Source: Streptomyces netropsis (lineage in GTDB: Bacteria > Actinomycetota > Actinomycetes > Streptomycetales > Streptomycetaceae). From it: a DNA stretch of 64,000 nucleotides. This document shows positions 27,826 to 37,422 of this stretch, in pieces. Position 1 is the first letter of the stretch; each line of letters starts with the position of its first letter. The position numbers and the translations under genes are program-made. Below the pieces are notes generated by a model, which ran no database searches, was not told the DNA's origin, and saw only the letters and a program-made list of their open reading frames with translations. Where the stretch lies: assembly GCF_014203545.1 (NCBI RefSeq), contig NZ_JACHJG010000005.1:135726-199725 (forward strand), given 5' to 3'.

Positions 27826-28230
27826 ATGCCTCCTAAGGGCCGTCAGGGTGCAGCCAAGAAGGTGCGCCGCAAGGAAAAGAAGAACGTCGCTCACGGGCAC
27901 GCCCACATCAAGAGCACGTTCAACAACACGATCGTCTCGATCACGGACCCCACGGGCAACGTGATCTCCTGGGCCTCCGCCGGCCACGTCGGCTTCAAGG
28001 GCTCGCGCAAGTCCACTCCGTTCGCCGCGCAGATGGCCGCCGAGTCGGCTGCCCGTCGCGCGCAGGAGCACGGCATGCGCAAGGTCGACGTCTTCGTCAA
28101 GGGTCCGGGTTCCGGTCGTGAGACCGCCATCCGTTCGCTGCAGGCGACCGGCCTCGAGGTTGGCTCCATCCAGGACGTCACCCCGACCCCGCACAACGGC
28201 TGCCGTCCGCCCAAGCGCCGCCGCGTCTGA
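27826..28230 (+). CDS. rpsK: 30S ribosomal protein S11
   Basis: The 134-residue S11 lies on the 30S platform near the Shine-Dalgarno helix. Motifs: [28 protein letters not shown] and the C-terminal [18 protein letters not shown]. In many bacteria rpsD follows; here rpoA is next, as I recall for Streptomyces. Confidence 0.98.
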   Translation: MPPKGRQGAAKKVRRKEKKNVAHGHAHIKSTFNNTIVSITDPTGNVISWASAGHVGFKGSRKSTPFAAQMAAESAARRAQEHGMRKVDVFVKGPGSGRETAIRSLQATGLEVGSIQDVTPTPHNGCRPPKRRRV

Positions 28231-28282
28231 TCCGACGGGCCGAGAGGCCCGCTGATCATCTTCGCGCCGCTTGAAACGGCAC

Positions 28283-28318
28283 ACGGGCGGTACGGCTCCT
28301 TCGGGCCGTGCCGCCCGT
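28283..28318 (+). terminator. Hairpin between rpsK and rpoA
   Basis: ACGGGCGGTACGGC pairs with GCCGTGCCGCCCGT (14 bp, one T-G wobble) around the loop TCCTTCGG. It may attenuate S13/S11 transcripts. TTGACC at 28323 follows at once and could be the -35 of a separate rpoA promoter, though no convincing -10 is seen. Confidence 0.55.
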
Positions 28319-28372
28319 ACCCTTGACCTAGGCATCAAATAGTGGGTGCCTAAGACTGGAAGGCAACATCTC

Positions 28373-29395
28373 ATGCTGATCGCTCAGCGCCCCTCGCTGA
28401 CCGAAGAGGTCGTCGACGAGTTCCGCTCCCGGTTCGTGATCGAGCCGCTGGAGCCGGGCTTCGGCTACACCCTCGGCAACTCCCTGCGTCGTACGCTCCT
28501 CTCCTCGATCCCGGGTGCGGCTGTCACGTCCATCCGCATCGACGGTGTCCTGCACGAGTTCACCACCGTGCCGGGCGTCAAGGAGGACGTCACCGACCTC
28601 ATCCTCAACATCAAGCAGCTGGTCGTCTCCTCGGAGCACGACGAGCCGGTCGTGATGTACCTGCGCAAGCAGGGCCCCGGCCTGGTCACCGCTGCTGACA
28701 TCGCCCCCCCGGCCGGCGTCGAGGTGCACAACCCCGACCTGGTCCTGGCGACCCTGAACGCCAAGGGCAAGCTGGAGATGGAGCTGACCGTCGAGCGCGG
28801 TCGCGGCTACGTCTCCGCCGTCCAGAACAAGCAGGTGGGCCAGGAGATCGGCCGTATCCCGGTCGACTCCATCTACTCGCCGGTTCTCAAGGTCACCTAC
28901 AAGGTCGAGGCGACCCGTGTCGAGCAGCGCACCGACTTCGACAAGCTGATCGTCGACGTCGAGACCAAGCAGGCCATGCGCCCGCGCGACGCCATGGCGT
29001 CCGCCGGTAAGACCCTGGTCGAGCTGTTCGGTCTGGCCCGCGAGCTCAACATCGACGCCGAGGGCATCGACATGGGCCCGTCCCCCACGGACGCCGCCCT
29101 TGCCGCCGACCTGGCGCTGCCGATCGAGGAGCTCGAGCTCACGGTCCGCTCGTACAACTGCCTCAAGCGCGAGGGCATCCACTCCGTGGGTGAGCTCGTC
29201 GCCCGCTCCGAGGCCGACCTGCTCGACATCCGCAACTTCGGTGCGAAGTCGATCGACGAGGTCAAGGCGAAGCTGGCCGGCATGGGCCTGGCCCTCAAGG
29301 ACAGCCCGCCCGGATTCGACCCGACCGCTGCCGCGGACGCCTTTGGCGCCGACGACGACGCGGATGCGGGTTTCGTGGAGACCGAGCAGTACTGA
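28373..29395 (+). CDS. rpoA: DNA-directed RNA polymerase subunit alpha
   Basis: The 340-residue alpha subunit has the N-terminal dimerisation domain ([20 protein letters not shown]) and the C-terminal domain with [29 protein letters not shown] that contacts UP elements and activators. ATG 28373 has GGAAGG 9 nt upstream and gives the family N-terminus [12 protein letters not shown]. The acidic C-terminal tail is typical of actinomycetes. Confidence 0.98.
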   Translation: MLIAQRPSLTEEVVDEFRSRFVIEPLEPGFGYTLGNSLRRTLLSSIPGAAVTSIRIDGVLHEFTTVPGVKEDVTDLILNIKQLVVSSEHDEPVVMYLRKQGPGLVTAADIAPPAGVEVHNPDLVLATLNAKGKLEMELTVERGRGYVSAVQNKQVGQEIGRIPVDSIYSPVLKVTYKVEATRVEQRTDFDKLIVDVETKQAMRPRDAMASAGKTLVELFGLARELNIDAEGIDMGPSPTDAALAADLALPIEELELTVRSYNCLKREGIHSVGELVARSEADLLDIRNFGAKSIDEVKAKLAGMGLALKDSPPGFDPTAAADAFGADDDADAGFVETEQY

Positions 29396-29402
29396 TCCTG
29401 AT

Positions 29403-29442
29403 CCGTCCGGCGGCTGAGGACTTGTCCTCAATCGCCGGACGG
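29403..29442. terminator. REP-like hairpin after rpoA
   Basis: CCGTCCGGCG (29403-29412) pairs with CGCCGGACGG (29433-29442), and TGAGGA (29415-29420) with TCCTCA (29425-29430), around CTTG. The right arm is a member of the dispersed CGCCGGACGGGC family found at five loci here. It probably ends or attenuates the alpha-block transcript. Confidence 0.7.
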
Positions 29443-29534
29443 GCTTGATCCACACACTTTCCGGTGGGCAACCGCCCGCTGGGACCTGACATCGGTACCT
29501 GATACGGCCGGTGCAGAGAACAAGGAGAAACACC

Positions 29535-29999
29535 ATGCCGCGTCCCGCAAAGGGTGCCCGTCTGGGCGGCAGCGCCGCGCACGAGAAGCTGCTCCTGGCG
29601 AACCTCGCCAAGTCGCTCTTCGAGCACGGCCGCATCACCACCACCGAGGCCAAGGCCCGTCGCCTTCGTCCGGTCGCCGAGCGTCTGATCACCAAGGCGA
29701 AGAAGGGCGACATCCACAACCGTCGCCAGGTGCTGCAGACGATCACGGACAAGAGCATCGTCCACGTGCTCTTCACCGAGATCGCCCCGCGCTTCGCCGA
29801 GCGTCCGGGTGGTTACACCCGTATCACGAAGATCGGCAACCGTCGTGGCGACAACGCCCCGATGGCCGTGATCGAGCTCGTCGAGGGCGAGATCGCCAAG
29901 AAGGCGACCGTCGCCGAGGCCGAGGCCGCCACCAAGCGTGCGGTCAAGGAGTCCGAGGCTGCTGCCGAGGCTCCGGCCGAGGAGTCCAAGGACGCCTGA
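29535..29999 (+). CDS. rplQ: 50S ribosomal protein L17
   Basis: The 154-residue L17 lies at the tunnel exit. The start [20 protein letters not shown] and the [20 protein letters not shown] segment are typical, followed by an Ala/Glu-rich tail. AAGGAGAAA precedes ATG 29535. A hairpin terminator follows at 30020. Confidence 0.98.
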   Translation: MPRPAKGARLGGSAAHEKLLLANLAKSLFEHGRITTTEAKARRLRPVAERLITKAKKGDIHNRRQVLQTITDKSIVHVLFTEIAPRFAERPGGYTRITKIGNRRGDNAPMAVIELVEGEIAKKATVAEAEAATKRAVKESEAAAEAPAEESKDA

Positions 30000-30019
30000 C
30001 GCATTTGATGCGTGTGTAC

Positions 30020-30059
30020 GGACGGGTCCGCTCCCTCTTGCCAGGGGGCGGGCCCGTCC
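30020..30059 (+). terminator. Terminator-like hairpin after rplQ
   Basis: GGACGGG (30020-30026) pairs with CCCGTCC (30053-30059) and the stem continues inward through G-C and G-T pairs for about 17 bp in total. truA begins 22 nt downstream, so read-through is likely part of the design. Confidence 0.6.
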
Positions 30060-30081
30060 CGCATTTCTGAGAGGAACTCTG

Positions 30082-30936
30082 GTGAGTGACGAGGCGGAGC
30101 CCGGTTTCGTCCGGGTGCGGCTGGACCTGTCGTACGACGGCAAGGACTTCTCCGGCTGGGCCAAGCAGCGCGCGGGACAGCGCACGGTGCAGGGCGAGAT
30201 CGAGGACGCGCTCCGGACGGTGACCCGGTCGGACCGGACCTACGAGCTGACGGTCGCCGGCCGCACGGACTCGGGCGTGCACGCGCGCGGCCAGGTCGCG
30301 CACGTCGATCTGCCGGTCGAGGTGTGGGCCGAGCACGAGGAGAAGCTGCTGCGCCGGCTCGCCGGCCGACTGTCGCACGATGTGCGGGTGTGGAAGGTCG
30401 CAGAGGCGCCGGCCGGTTTCAACGCGCGGTTCTCGGCGATCTGGCGGCGGTACGCCTACCGGGTGGTCGACCACATCGGTGGTGTCGATCCGCTGTTGCG
30501 CGGTCATGTCCTGTGGCACGACTGGCCGTTGGACGTCGAGGCGATGAACGCCGCGTCGCAGGCGCTGCTCGGGGAGCACGACTTCGCCGCGTACTGCAAG
30601 AAGCGCGAGGGTGCGACGACCATCCGCACGCTCCAGCAGCTGAGTTGGGAGCGCGACGCGTCCGGTGTCGTCACCGCGACCGTACGGGCGGACGCCTTCT
30701 GCCACAACATGGTGCGTTCGCTGGTGGGCGCGCTGCTGTTCGTCGGCGACGGGCACCGGCCGGTGGAGTGGCCCGGCAAGGTGCTTGCCGCGCGGGTGCG
30801 GGATTCCGCGGTGCATGTGGTGCGGCCGCACGGGCTGACGCTGGAGGAGGTCGGATATCCGGCCGACTCCGAGCTTGCCGCGCGTAACCGGGAAGCGCGC
30901 AATAAGCGGACGCTGCCTGGTGCGGGGTGCTGTTAG
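30082..30936 (+). CDS. truA: tRNA pseudouridine synthase A
   Basis: The 284-residue enzyme makes pseudouridine at positions 38-40 of the tRNA anticodon stem. The catalytic Asp is in [16 protein letters not shown]. Other motifs are [26 protein letters not shown] and [17 protein letters not shown] 30082 has GAGAGGA upstream. It is the last gene of the ribosomal block and converges on a glycosyltransferase. Confidence 0.96.
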   Translation: MSDEAEPGFVRVRLDLSYDGKDFSGWAKQRAGQRTVQGEIEDALRTVTRSDRTYELTVAGRTDSGVHARGQVAHVDLPVEVWAEHEEKLLRRLAGRLSHDVRVWKVAEAPAGFNARFSAIWRRYAYRVVDHIGGVDPLLRGHVLWHDWPLDVEAMNAASQALLGEHDFAAYCKKREGATTIRTLQQLSWERDASGVVTATVRADAFCHNMVRSLVGALLFVGDGHRPVEWPGKVLAARVRDSAVHVVRPHGLTLEEVGYPADSELAARNREARNKRTLPGAGCC

Positions 30937-30942
30937 GGATTC

Positions 30943-31003
30943 GGGGCTCCGCCCCGGACCCCGGTCCTCAATCGCCGGACGGGCTGGTCTGTTGCCCGTC
31001 CGG
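30943..31003. terminator. REP-like repeat between truA and a glycosyltransferase gene
   Basis: GGGGC-TCC-GCCCC (30943-30955) is followed by CCGGACGGGC (30975-30984) pairing with GCCCGTCCGG (30994-31003) across a 9-nt loop. It lies between convergent genes, so it can serve both as a bidirectional terminator. It belongs to the CGCCGGACGGGC family. Confidence 0.7.
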
Positions 31004-31014
31004 CCGATTCTTTC

Positions 31015-33129
31015 TCAATTCCCGTCCGGCGCCGGGCAGGTGACCGCCAGGTCGCTGTTGACCGTGAAGTACGGGCGGACGCCGTCCACGGTCGGGTAGA
31101 GGTCCGTCTTGTTCCGGTCGACGATGTCGCCGACGAGCCGGGCGATCTTGATGGGTTCGCCGTCCGGCGTCAGCCGCAGGGCCAGGTCCCAGACGGTGTT
31201 CTCGCCGACCGCGCGGGCGGCGCGCAGCCGCTCGTAGGGCAGGGCGACGGTGAAGGCCGACTTGTTCACGACGATCACCTCGGCCGTCACCGGCTCGGCG
31301 CCCTCGATGCGCGGGGTGCCGACGACGACCGGGTTGCTCTCCGAGGTGAACTCGGTGCCGTGCAGGGTGCCTTCGACCATCAGCGCGGCGCCGCTCTGGC
31401 GCACCGTGCGGGCCTCCGCGTGCCGGGTGCGGTGCCAGGCGCGCAGGGCGAGGTAACCGTCGACGGTCGGGTAGGGGACCCACCAGGTGAACGGGGTGCC
31501 GGGCAGCGGCTCCAGCTCCACCAGGCCGCGTCCTTCGGCGAGATGGGAGACGACCCGGCGTCGGGCGCCGTCCTCGCCCCGGACGACGTGCAGGTCCCAG
31601 CGGCCTTCCCCGAGGCGCAGTTCGCGGTGGTCGAGGACGGCCGTCCAGGGGCCGGTTGCGGTGGTCGGCTGCCGGAGGGGGACGCTGACGGGCTTGCCCT
31701 CCTTGCGGCGGGTGACCGTCAGGGAGAGGTTGTCGCCGGACAGGCCCTTGCGGTCGACCGAGACGTGGATGTTGCCGTCGGCGTCGACGCGGCAGGAGGC
31801 GGTGCAGCGCAGCGGCTTGCGGACGATGTCCTTGAGGGCCGTCTTCACCGTGGGCTTGGCGGGCTTGGCCACCGTGCGGCGCAGCGGGCGGATGATCTTC
31901 CCGGCGGTGCGGCGCAGCATCTTGGCCAGCGGTACGGGTGCGGACTCGGCCTCGTCGGCGGAGGTGTGGGCCGTGGTGGCGGCGGCGGTGTCGCCGCCCA
32001 GGCTCGCGATCAGTTCCTCGTACTGCCGGGCGATGGAGTCCGGGTGGTACCGCTCGGCGGAGACGCGGGCGGCGCGGCCCATGGCGCGGCGCAGTTCGTC
32101 GTCCTCGATGAGCTTGAGCAGGCCCTTGGCGATGCCGTCGCTGTCGCCGACGGGGACGAGGAGGCCGTCGGTGCCGTCGTTGATGATCTCGCCGGGGCCG
32201 TGCGGGCAGTCGGTGGCGACGACGGGGACGCCGCAGTTCATCGCCTCGACGATCGTCATGCCGAAGGACTCCTCGCGGGAGGTCACGGCGGCGATGGAGC
32301 CCTTGGCCCACTCGGTCTCGATGGGGGAGTGGGCGCCCATGAGGGTGATGTGCTCGTTCAGGCCGAGCGTGTCGATCTGCTCGCGCAGCTTGGCCTGCTG
32401 GGGGCCGCGGCCGTAGATGCGCAGGCTCCAGTCGGGGTGGGCGGCGGCGACGGTGGCCCAGGCCTTGACCAGCAGGTCGTAGCGCTTGACGGGGATGAGG
32501 CGGCCCGCGGCGACGACGAGCTTGGCGTTGCCGTCGGAGGGCTCGACCTCGGACGCCGGGACGCCGTTCGGCAGGGCGATCAGCTTGGTCCTGATGCCCG
32601 GGAACTGCTCGCGGTGGGTGGTCGCGTCTGCCTCGGAGACGGCGGTGTGCGCGTCGAGGTGCGGGATGGCGCGGTCCTGGGCGGCGCGGATGTTGGGCTC
32701 GTGGGTGCCGTAGATCCGGTGCTCCTGGCCGATCCGCAGATAGCGGTCCTGCCCGAACTCGGCGAGGTACATGACCAGGCCGGGCCGGGTGGCGATCACG
32801 ACGTCGGCGTCGGTGCGGGCGAGGTGCTCGGCGACGCGCTTGTCGGTGAGGGCGCTGAAGTGGGCGCCCTTGGCCTCGACGGGCGGGACGTGCGCGCTGT
32901 CCTGCTGGAGCAGCGGGTTGTCCCGGTCGGCGCCGGTCTCGGGCCGGGTGTCGACGAGGTGGACCAGCTTGACCTTGCGGTCCAGGGGGAGCTTGGGCGT
33001 GCCGCCGGTTCTGTGGATCGACACGATCTCCACGTCGTGCCGGGCGGCGAGCGCACCGGCCACGTTGAACGTGGAGCGGATGGTGCCGCCGATGCCGTAG
33101 GCGTTCTGCAAAAGGAAAGAGATCTTCAT
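31015..33129 (-). CDS. GT4-family glycosyltransferase with C-terminal extension (paralogue 1)
   Basis: The protein has 704 residues. The N-terminal 380 form a GT-B glycosyltransferase: KISFLLQNAYGIGGTIR at the start, LVVAAGRLIPVKRYDLL, and the EX7E-type nucleotide-sugar motif ESFGMTIVEAM. It resembles enzymes that glycosylate teichoic-acid-like polymers. The remaining 320 or so residues, after a basic linker, hold a mostly beta domain I do not recognise, shared with the adjacent paralogue. There is no signal peptide or membrane segment, so it should act in the cytosol. A CGCGACGC/GCGTCGCG hairpin (33141-33162) lies in the 5' region. The acceptor is unknown. Confidence 0.85.
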   Translation of the reverse strand: MKISFLLQNAYGIGGTIRSTFNVAGALAARHDVEIVSIHRTGGTPKLPLDRKVKLVHLVDTRPETGADRDNPLLQQDSAHVPPVEAKGAHFSALTDKRVAEHLARTDADVVIATRPGLVMYLAEFGQDRYLRIGQEHRIYGTHEPNIRAAQDRAIPHLDAHTAVSEADATTHREQFPGIRTKLIALPNGVPASEVEPSDGNAKLVVAAGRLIPVKRYDLLVKAWATVAAAHPDWSLRIYGRGPQQAKLREQIDTLGLNEHITLMGAHSPIETEWAKGSIAAVTSREESFGMTIVEAMNCGVPVVATDCPHGPGEIINDGTDGLLVPVGDSDGIAKGLLKLIEDDELRRAMGRAARVSAERYHPDSIARQYEELIASLGGDTAAATTAHTSADEAESAPVPLAKMLRRTAGKIIRPLRRTVAKPAKPTVKTALKDIVRKPLRCTASCRVDADGNIHVSVDRKGLSGDNLSLTVTRRKEGKPVSVPLRQPTTATGPWTAVLDHRELRLGEGRWDLHVVRGEDGARRRVVSHLAEGRGLVELEPLPGTPFTWWVPYPTVDGYLALRAWHRTRHAEARTVRQSGAALMVEGTLHGTEFTSESNPVVVGTPRIEGAEPVTAEVIVVNKSAFTVALPYERLRAARAVGENTVWDLALRLTPDGEPIKIARLVGDIVDRNKTDLYPTVDGVRPYFTVNSDLAVTCPAPDGN

Positions 33130-33280
33130 GGCGGTGTGTGCGCGACGCGTCGAGGCGTCGCGTCCGTCCTTCCCCCTGGCCTGGGTGTCCGAGTCGTCCC
33201 CTCTTGACCGGATCGCTTGGTAGCTGCGGTCCGATCCGCCGGTTAAGACCGTTGGGAGGGGTATCGGTTGCCTGCGCAGC

Positions 33281-35443
33281 CTACATTGTGGCGTCCGTCA
33301 CATCTCGCACGTCAAGGGTGAGGTCGTTTTCGGGGTCGAAGACCGGTCGGACGGCGACCGGGCCGCGCTCGGGGTGGACCAGGGTGCGGGCCGGGTGGAC
33401 GTCGGTGCGCTTGCGGTCCACGCTGTCGCCGGCGAGCCGTCCGAGGGGCACGAGCGGGGCGCCCAGGACGGGCCGCAGCCGCAGCTGCCACACGTCGCGG
33501 GCCGTACCGCGCCTGGTGAGGAGCTGCTCGTAGGGCAGGGTGCAGCGCAACCGGTGGCCGTCCTGGACGGTGACCGGGAGTTCGACGTCGTACGCGCTGT
33601 CCTCCGGCGACACGGCGACCAGGGTCGCGGCGTCCATGTCGAGGAGGGTCGCGGCGTCGCCGTGCAGGGTGGCGGTGACGGTGAGGGAGTCCTCGCCGAC
33701 GTGGATGCGCTCCAACTCGGCGTGGGACGTGCGCAGCCAGGTGCGCAGGGTCAGGGAGCCCGCGGCGGTGGTGTAGGGGACCCAGGCGGAGACCTGTCCG
33801 CCGTCGGTGTTCAGCGGCAGGGGCAGCAGCCGGGCCTGTTCGACGAGGGCGGCGGCGACGCGGGCGCGCTTGCCGTCGTCGGCCCGCTCGACGTGGAAGT
33901 CCCAGCGGCCCTCGGCGAGTCGGGTGCCGGCCCGGTCGAGGACGGCCGTCAGCGGGCCCTTGCCGTAGCCGGGGTGGGCGAGGGGGAGCACGATGCGCTC
34001 CCCGGCCCCGGTGCCGTCGGTGCCGCGCAGCCGGCCGACGAGGGTCAGCCACTCGCCGGTGACCCCGGCGCGGGGCAGCCGCACGGCGAGGCCGCCGTCG
34101 GCGGTGGCGCGTGCGGACGCCTTGGGCCGCAGTGCCTTGAGCGGCGCGGGCGTGGGCGCGGTGGCCGGGGCGGGGTCCACGGGCGCGGGCTTGCGGCGCA
34201 GCGGGCGGACGAGCCGGGCGGCGGTGCGGCGCAGGCTGCTCGCCGGGCCGGCCGTCTTGGCCGCCGGGGCCGCGGGCTCGGGCGCCGGGGGCAGCAGCTC
34301 GGGGCGGAGCGTACGGACGATCTCCTCGAACCGCTCGGCGATGCGGGCGGGCGCGTACCGCTGGGCGGACTCGCGGGCGGCGCGGCCCATGGCGCGGCGC
34401 AGTTCGTCGTCCTCGATGAGCTTGAGCAGGCCCTTGGCGACGCCGTCGGCGTCGCCGACGGGGACGAGGAGGCCGTCGGTGCCGTCGTCGATGATCTCGC
34501 CGGGCCCGTGCGGGCAGTCGGTGGCGACCACCGGGACGCCGCAGTGCATGGCCTCGACGATCGTCATGCCGAACGATTCGTAGTCCGAGGTGACGGCGGC
34601 GATGGAGCCCTTGGCCCACTCGGTCTCGATGGGGGAGTGGGGGCCCATGAGCTGGATGTGCTCGTTGAGGCCGAGCTCGTCGATCTGCGCACGGAGGGCG
34701 GCGCGCTCGGGGCCGCGGCCGTAGATGCGCAGGGACCAGTCGGGGCGCTCGGCGGCCACCTTGGCAAAGGCCTCGACGAGCAGGCTGTAGCGCTTGACGG
34801 GGATGAGCCGACCGGCGGCGACGACCAGCTTGGAGTCACTGCCGGAGGGCTCGACCGCGCCGGCGGGCACGCCGTTGGGCAGCGCCACGATGTGCGTGCG
34901 GGCGTCCGGGAAGTGCTCCCGGTGGGTGGCGGCATCGGCCTCGGAGACGGTGGTGTGCGCGTCGAGGAGGGGGATGGCGCGGTCCTGGGCGGCGCGGATG
35001 CTCGGCGCGTGGGAGCCGTGGATGAGGTGCTCCTGGCCGATGCGCAGGAAGTCGCGGTCGGTGGCGCACTCGGTGAGGTAGACCAGCAGTCCGGGCCGGG
35101 TGGCGATCACGACGTCGGCGTCGGTGGCCTCCAGGTACTGGGAGACGCGCAGGTCGGCGAGGCGGGTGAACGCCTTGACCGAGCCCTCGGGGTGCGGCAG
35201 CAACGCGCTCGGCTCCTGCTGGAGCTCGTTGTCGCTCTCGCAGCCCGCCGCGTCCTTGCGGATGTCGATCAGCGAGGTCAGCTTGACCTTGCCGCTGACG
35301 GGCAGCTGGGGCGTGTCGGCGCCGCGGTAGACCGAGACGATCTCGACGTCGTGGCGGGCGGCGAGAGCCCCCGCGAGGTTGGCGGTCGCGCGGATGGTGC
35401 CGCCGATGCCGTAGGCGTTGTGAATCAGAAACGCGATCTTCAT
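33281..35443 (-). CDS. GT4-family glycosyltransferase with C-terminal extension (paralogue 2)
   Basis: The 720-residue protein closely parallels its downstream neighbour, sharing NAYGIGGTIR, VVIATRPGL, PNGVPA, GRLIPVKRYSLL, YGRGPE, LMGPHSPIETEWAKGSIAAVTS, ESFGMTIVEAMHCGVPVVATDCPHGPGEI and the C-terminal beta domain. The pair is a tandem duplication, 151 bp apart on the same strand, probably co-transcribed. The central linker is Pro/Ala-rich. The likely role is sugar addition to a cell-surface polymer; this is inferred from family only. Confidence 0.85.
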   Translation of the reverse strand: MKIAFLIHNAYGIGGTIRATANLAGALAARHDVEIVSVYRGADTPQLPVSGKVKLTSLIDIRKDAAGCESDNELQQEPSALLPHPEGSVKAFTRLADLRVSQYLEATDADVVIATRPGLLVYLTECATDRDFLRIGQEHLIHGSHAPSIRAAQDRAIPLLDAHTTVSEADAATHREHFPDARTHIVALPNGVPAGAVEPSGSDSKLVVAAGRLIPVKRYSLLVEAFAKVAAERPDWSLRIYGRGPERAALRAQIDELGLNEHIQLMGPHSPIETEWAKGSIAAVTSDYESFGMTIVEAMHCGVPVVATDCPHGPGEIIDDGTDGLLVPVGDADGVAKGLLKLIEDDELRRAMGRAARESAQRYAPARIAERFEEIVRTLRPELLPPAPEPAAPAAKTAGPASSLRRTAARLVRPLRRKPAPVDPAPATAPTPAPLKALRPKASARATADGGLAVRLPRAGVTGEWLTLVGRLRGTDGTGAGERIVLPLAHPGYGKGPLTAVLDRAGTRLAEGRWDFHVERADDGKRARVAAALVEQARLLPLPLNTDGGQVSAWVPYTTAAGSLTLRTWLRTSHAELERIHVGEDSLTVTATLHGDAATLLDMDAATLVAVSPEDSAYDVELPVTVQDGHRLRCTLPYEQLLTRRGTARDVWQLRLRPVLGAPLVPLGRLAGDSVDRKRTDVHPARTLVHPERGPVAVRPVFDPENDLTLDVRDVTDATM

Positions 35444-35656
35444 GAGCGTACGGAAGCGCGCCGCCCTCCGGGGCGCCGCGCGGGCCCCTCTCCCTGCCGA
35501 TCCCTGCGGAACTGGTCTACCGCTCGGTACGGTGCGCGATGTGTACGCCCGTTAGTGCGAGTGACCGAACTGTAGATGTATAGGTAAAGGACCTGCAAGC
35601 GCCAATACGGGACATAAGGCGCTTTTCGTCGCGAACGCAAGGGGTTGGGGATCGTG

Positions 35657-36418
35657 ATGCGGACTGTGGTGCGTCTGGTGGGGGTCGTCGTGGCGGTGGC
35701 CGCGCTGGGGATGACGACCGCGTGCGGCGGCTCGGACGACGGCGGAGGTGACGACGGCAAGCCCGCGAAGGTCCTGGGCGACGACCGCGCCACCACCAAG
35801 GGCCCCGGCTCCGGGGCCAAGGCGCTCGGCAAGGCGCGGGTGGCCTCGGCCGTCCTGGAATCGGCGGACGCCAAGGGGTACGCCGTCACCAGGATGTCGA
35901 AGGAGGAGTTCACCAGCGCGAAGGCCCCCAAGGCCAAGCAGTCGAAGTGCCAGCCGCTCGCGGCGCTCCTCGGCTCCTCCCCGGACCCGGCGCCCGCCGC
36001 CTGGGCCGTCAGCACCTTCGGCGTGCAGGACTCCAAGGCCGGGGCCATGGGCGGTATGGGCATGCTGGAAGTGTCCTCGTACGAGGGGGACGGCGCCGAG
36101 AGAACGCTGCAGAACCTCGGCAAAGCCGTCCGGGACTGCGCGGGCGGCTTCGAGATGACCACGGGCGCGGGCACCCAGCAGACGTACAGCGCGGTCGAGT
36201 CCCTCGACGCGCCGAAACTGGGCGACGAGGCGGTCGCCTACCGCGCGGTGGACAAGGCCTCCGGCGCGCCGAGCCTCTACACGGTGGTGCGCAGCGGGGC
36301 CAACGTTTCGATGATCTTCGCCGCGAACATGATGGACCCGGCCAAGGCCACGATGGACCCGAATCTGGTGAAGACGCAGGTCGCCAAGGTGGAGAAGGCC
36401 GCCAAGGCAACGGGCTGA
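35657..36418 (+). CDS. Putative lipoprotein of unknown function (paralogue A)
   Basis: The 253-residue product starts with a signal peptide ending in TTAC (Cys23), a relaxed lipobox, followed by a Gly/Asp linker. The body contains KCQPLAALLGSSPDPAPAA, FGVQDS, DCAGGFEMTTGAGTQQTYSAVESL, LGDEAVAYRA and TVVRSGANVSMIFA. The next gene has the same order of motifs. The family probably binds something at the outer face of the membrane. ATG 35657 is chosen (GGGG 6 nt upstream); GTG 35654 is possible. An inverted repeat AAGCGCC/GGCGCTT lies at 35597-35624 upstream. Confidence 0.8.
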   Translation: MRTVVRLVGVVVAVAALGMTTACGGSDDGGGDDGKPAKVLGDDRATTKGPGSGAKALGKARVASAVLESADAKGYAVTRMSKEEFTSAKAPKAKQSKCQPLAALLGSSPDPAPAAWAVSTFGVQDSKAGAMGGMGMLEVSSYEGDGAERTLQNLGKAVRDCAGGFEMTTGAGTQQTYSAVESLDAPKLGDEAVAYRAVDKASGAPSLYTVVRSGANVSMIFAANMMDPAKATMDPNLVKTQVAKVEKAAKATG

Positions 36419-36589
36419 ACCACCGGGCGCGCTCCCCGCGGGGCACCGCTTCCCGTCGCCCGCCCGCCCGTCTCCCCGTTCTCTCCCGCTCGTCCCCGCT
36501 CCTGACGCGTGAGACCGCCTCGCGCCGGGTAATCGTGCACCGGGCGTGGCGTCGTCGCGAGCCCGGCGGGCGCTGGGAGGCTGGGAGAT

Positions 36590-37390
36590 GTGAAAGCGAA
36601 GGTGGCGGCCTCCGTGGCCGCGGTGGCGGTCCTGTCGGCACTGGCCCTGACGGCCGGGTGCACCGATGGCGCGGCCGACCGCGCCGACGGCACCGAGGCC
36701 AAGGACCGGCGGGACGCCGGGCGGGTGCTCAGCACCGACCAGCTCAGACACGCCGAGCTGGGACCGAGGGAGGTCCCGGGCTTCCAGATCGAGCGCGCGT
36801 CCATAGGGACGGCGGGGCACGGCAAGCCCCGGACGGACAGCGCGCCCTGCCGGCCGCTGGTGGCCCTCCTCGGCTCCAGACCCCAGCCCGCGCCCGCCGC
36901 CTCGGTGGTCAACACCTTCGCCAAGGCGGGCGACGGCCACCACTTCGACGGCCTGCTGGGCACGATCCGCGTCTCGGCCTACGACCGGGACGGCGCCGCC
37001 GCCACGCTCAAGCAGCTGCGCCTGGCCGCCGCGGCCTGCGCGGACGGCTTCGGGATGACGACCGGGGAGGGCGAGCCGCAGACCTTCAAGGCGGTCCAGA
37101 CCCTTCAGCCGCCGTCACTGGGCGACGAGGCGGTCGCCTACCGCCTGGCGAACGCGGCGGAGAAGGCGCCCAGCCTCGTGACCGTCGTGCGGACCGGCAG
37201 CAATCTCTCCCTGTTCTTCGCGACGAGCCTGTCCGACCCGGAGGGCGTGGAGATCCCCCGGGAACTGGTGGAGGCGCAGGTCGGGAAGATCGAGAAGCTG
37301 GCGAACGCGGAGCGGGTGCCCACCGCGCCACCCTCGCCCTCCACCCTCGTGGCACCGGAGGGCGGCGAGGCGGGGGACAGCGTCGAATAG
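36590..37390 (+). CDS. Putative lipoprotein of unknown function (paralogue B)
   Basis: The 266-residue product has a clear lipoprotein signal with LTAGC (Cys24) and shares with the preceding gene PCRPLVALLGSRPQPAPAA, CADGFGMTTGEGEPQTFKAV, SLGDEAVAYRL and VTVVRTGSNLSLFF. Divergence is high but the framework is the same, so the two are an old tandem duplication. GTG 36590 has GGGAGAT just upstream. The C-terminal 25 residues are Pro/Ser-rich. The 170-bp gap before it is pyrimidine-rich, with no clear feature. Confidence 0.8.
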   Translation: MKAKVAASVAAVAVLSALALTAGCTDGAADRADGTEAKDRRDAGRVLSTDQLRHAELGPREVPGFQIERASIGTAGHGKPRTDSAPCRPLVALLGSRPQPAPAASVVNTFAKAGDGHHFDGLLGTIRVSAYDRDGAAATLKQLRLAAAACADGFGMTTGEGEPQTFKAVQTLQPPSLGDEAVAYRLANAAEKAPSLVTVVRTGSNLSLFFATSLSDPEGVEIPRELVEAQVGKIEKLANAERVPTAPPSPSTLVAPEGGEAGDSVE

Positions 37391-37422
37391 GCCGGACAGC
37401 GGGCGCGGGCGCCCTGGGGGCG

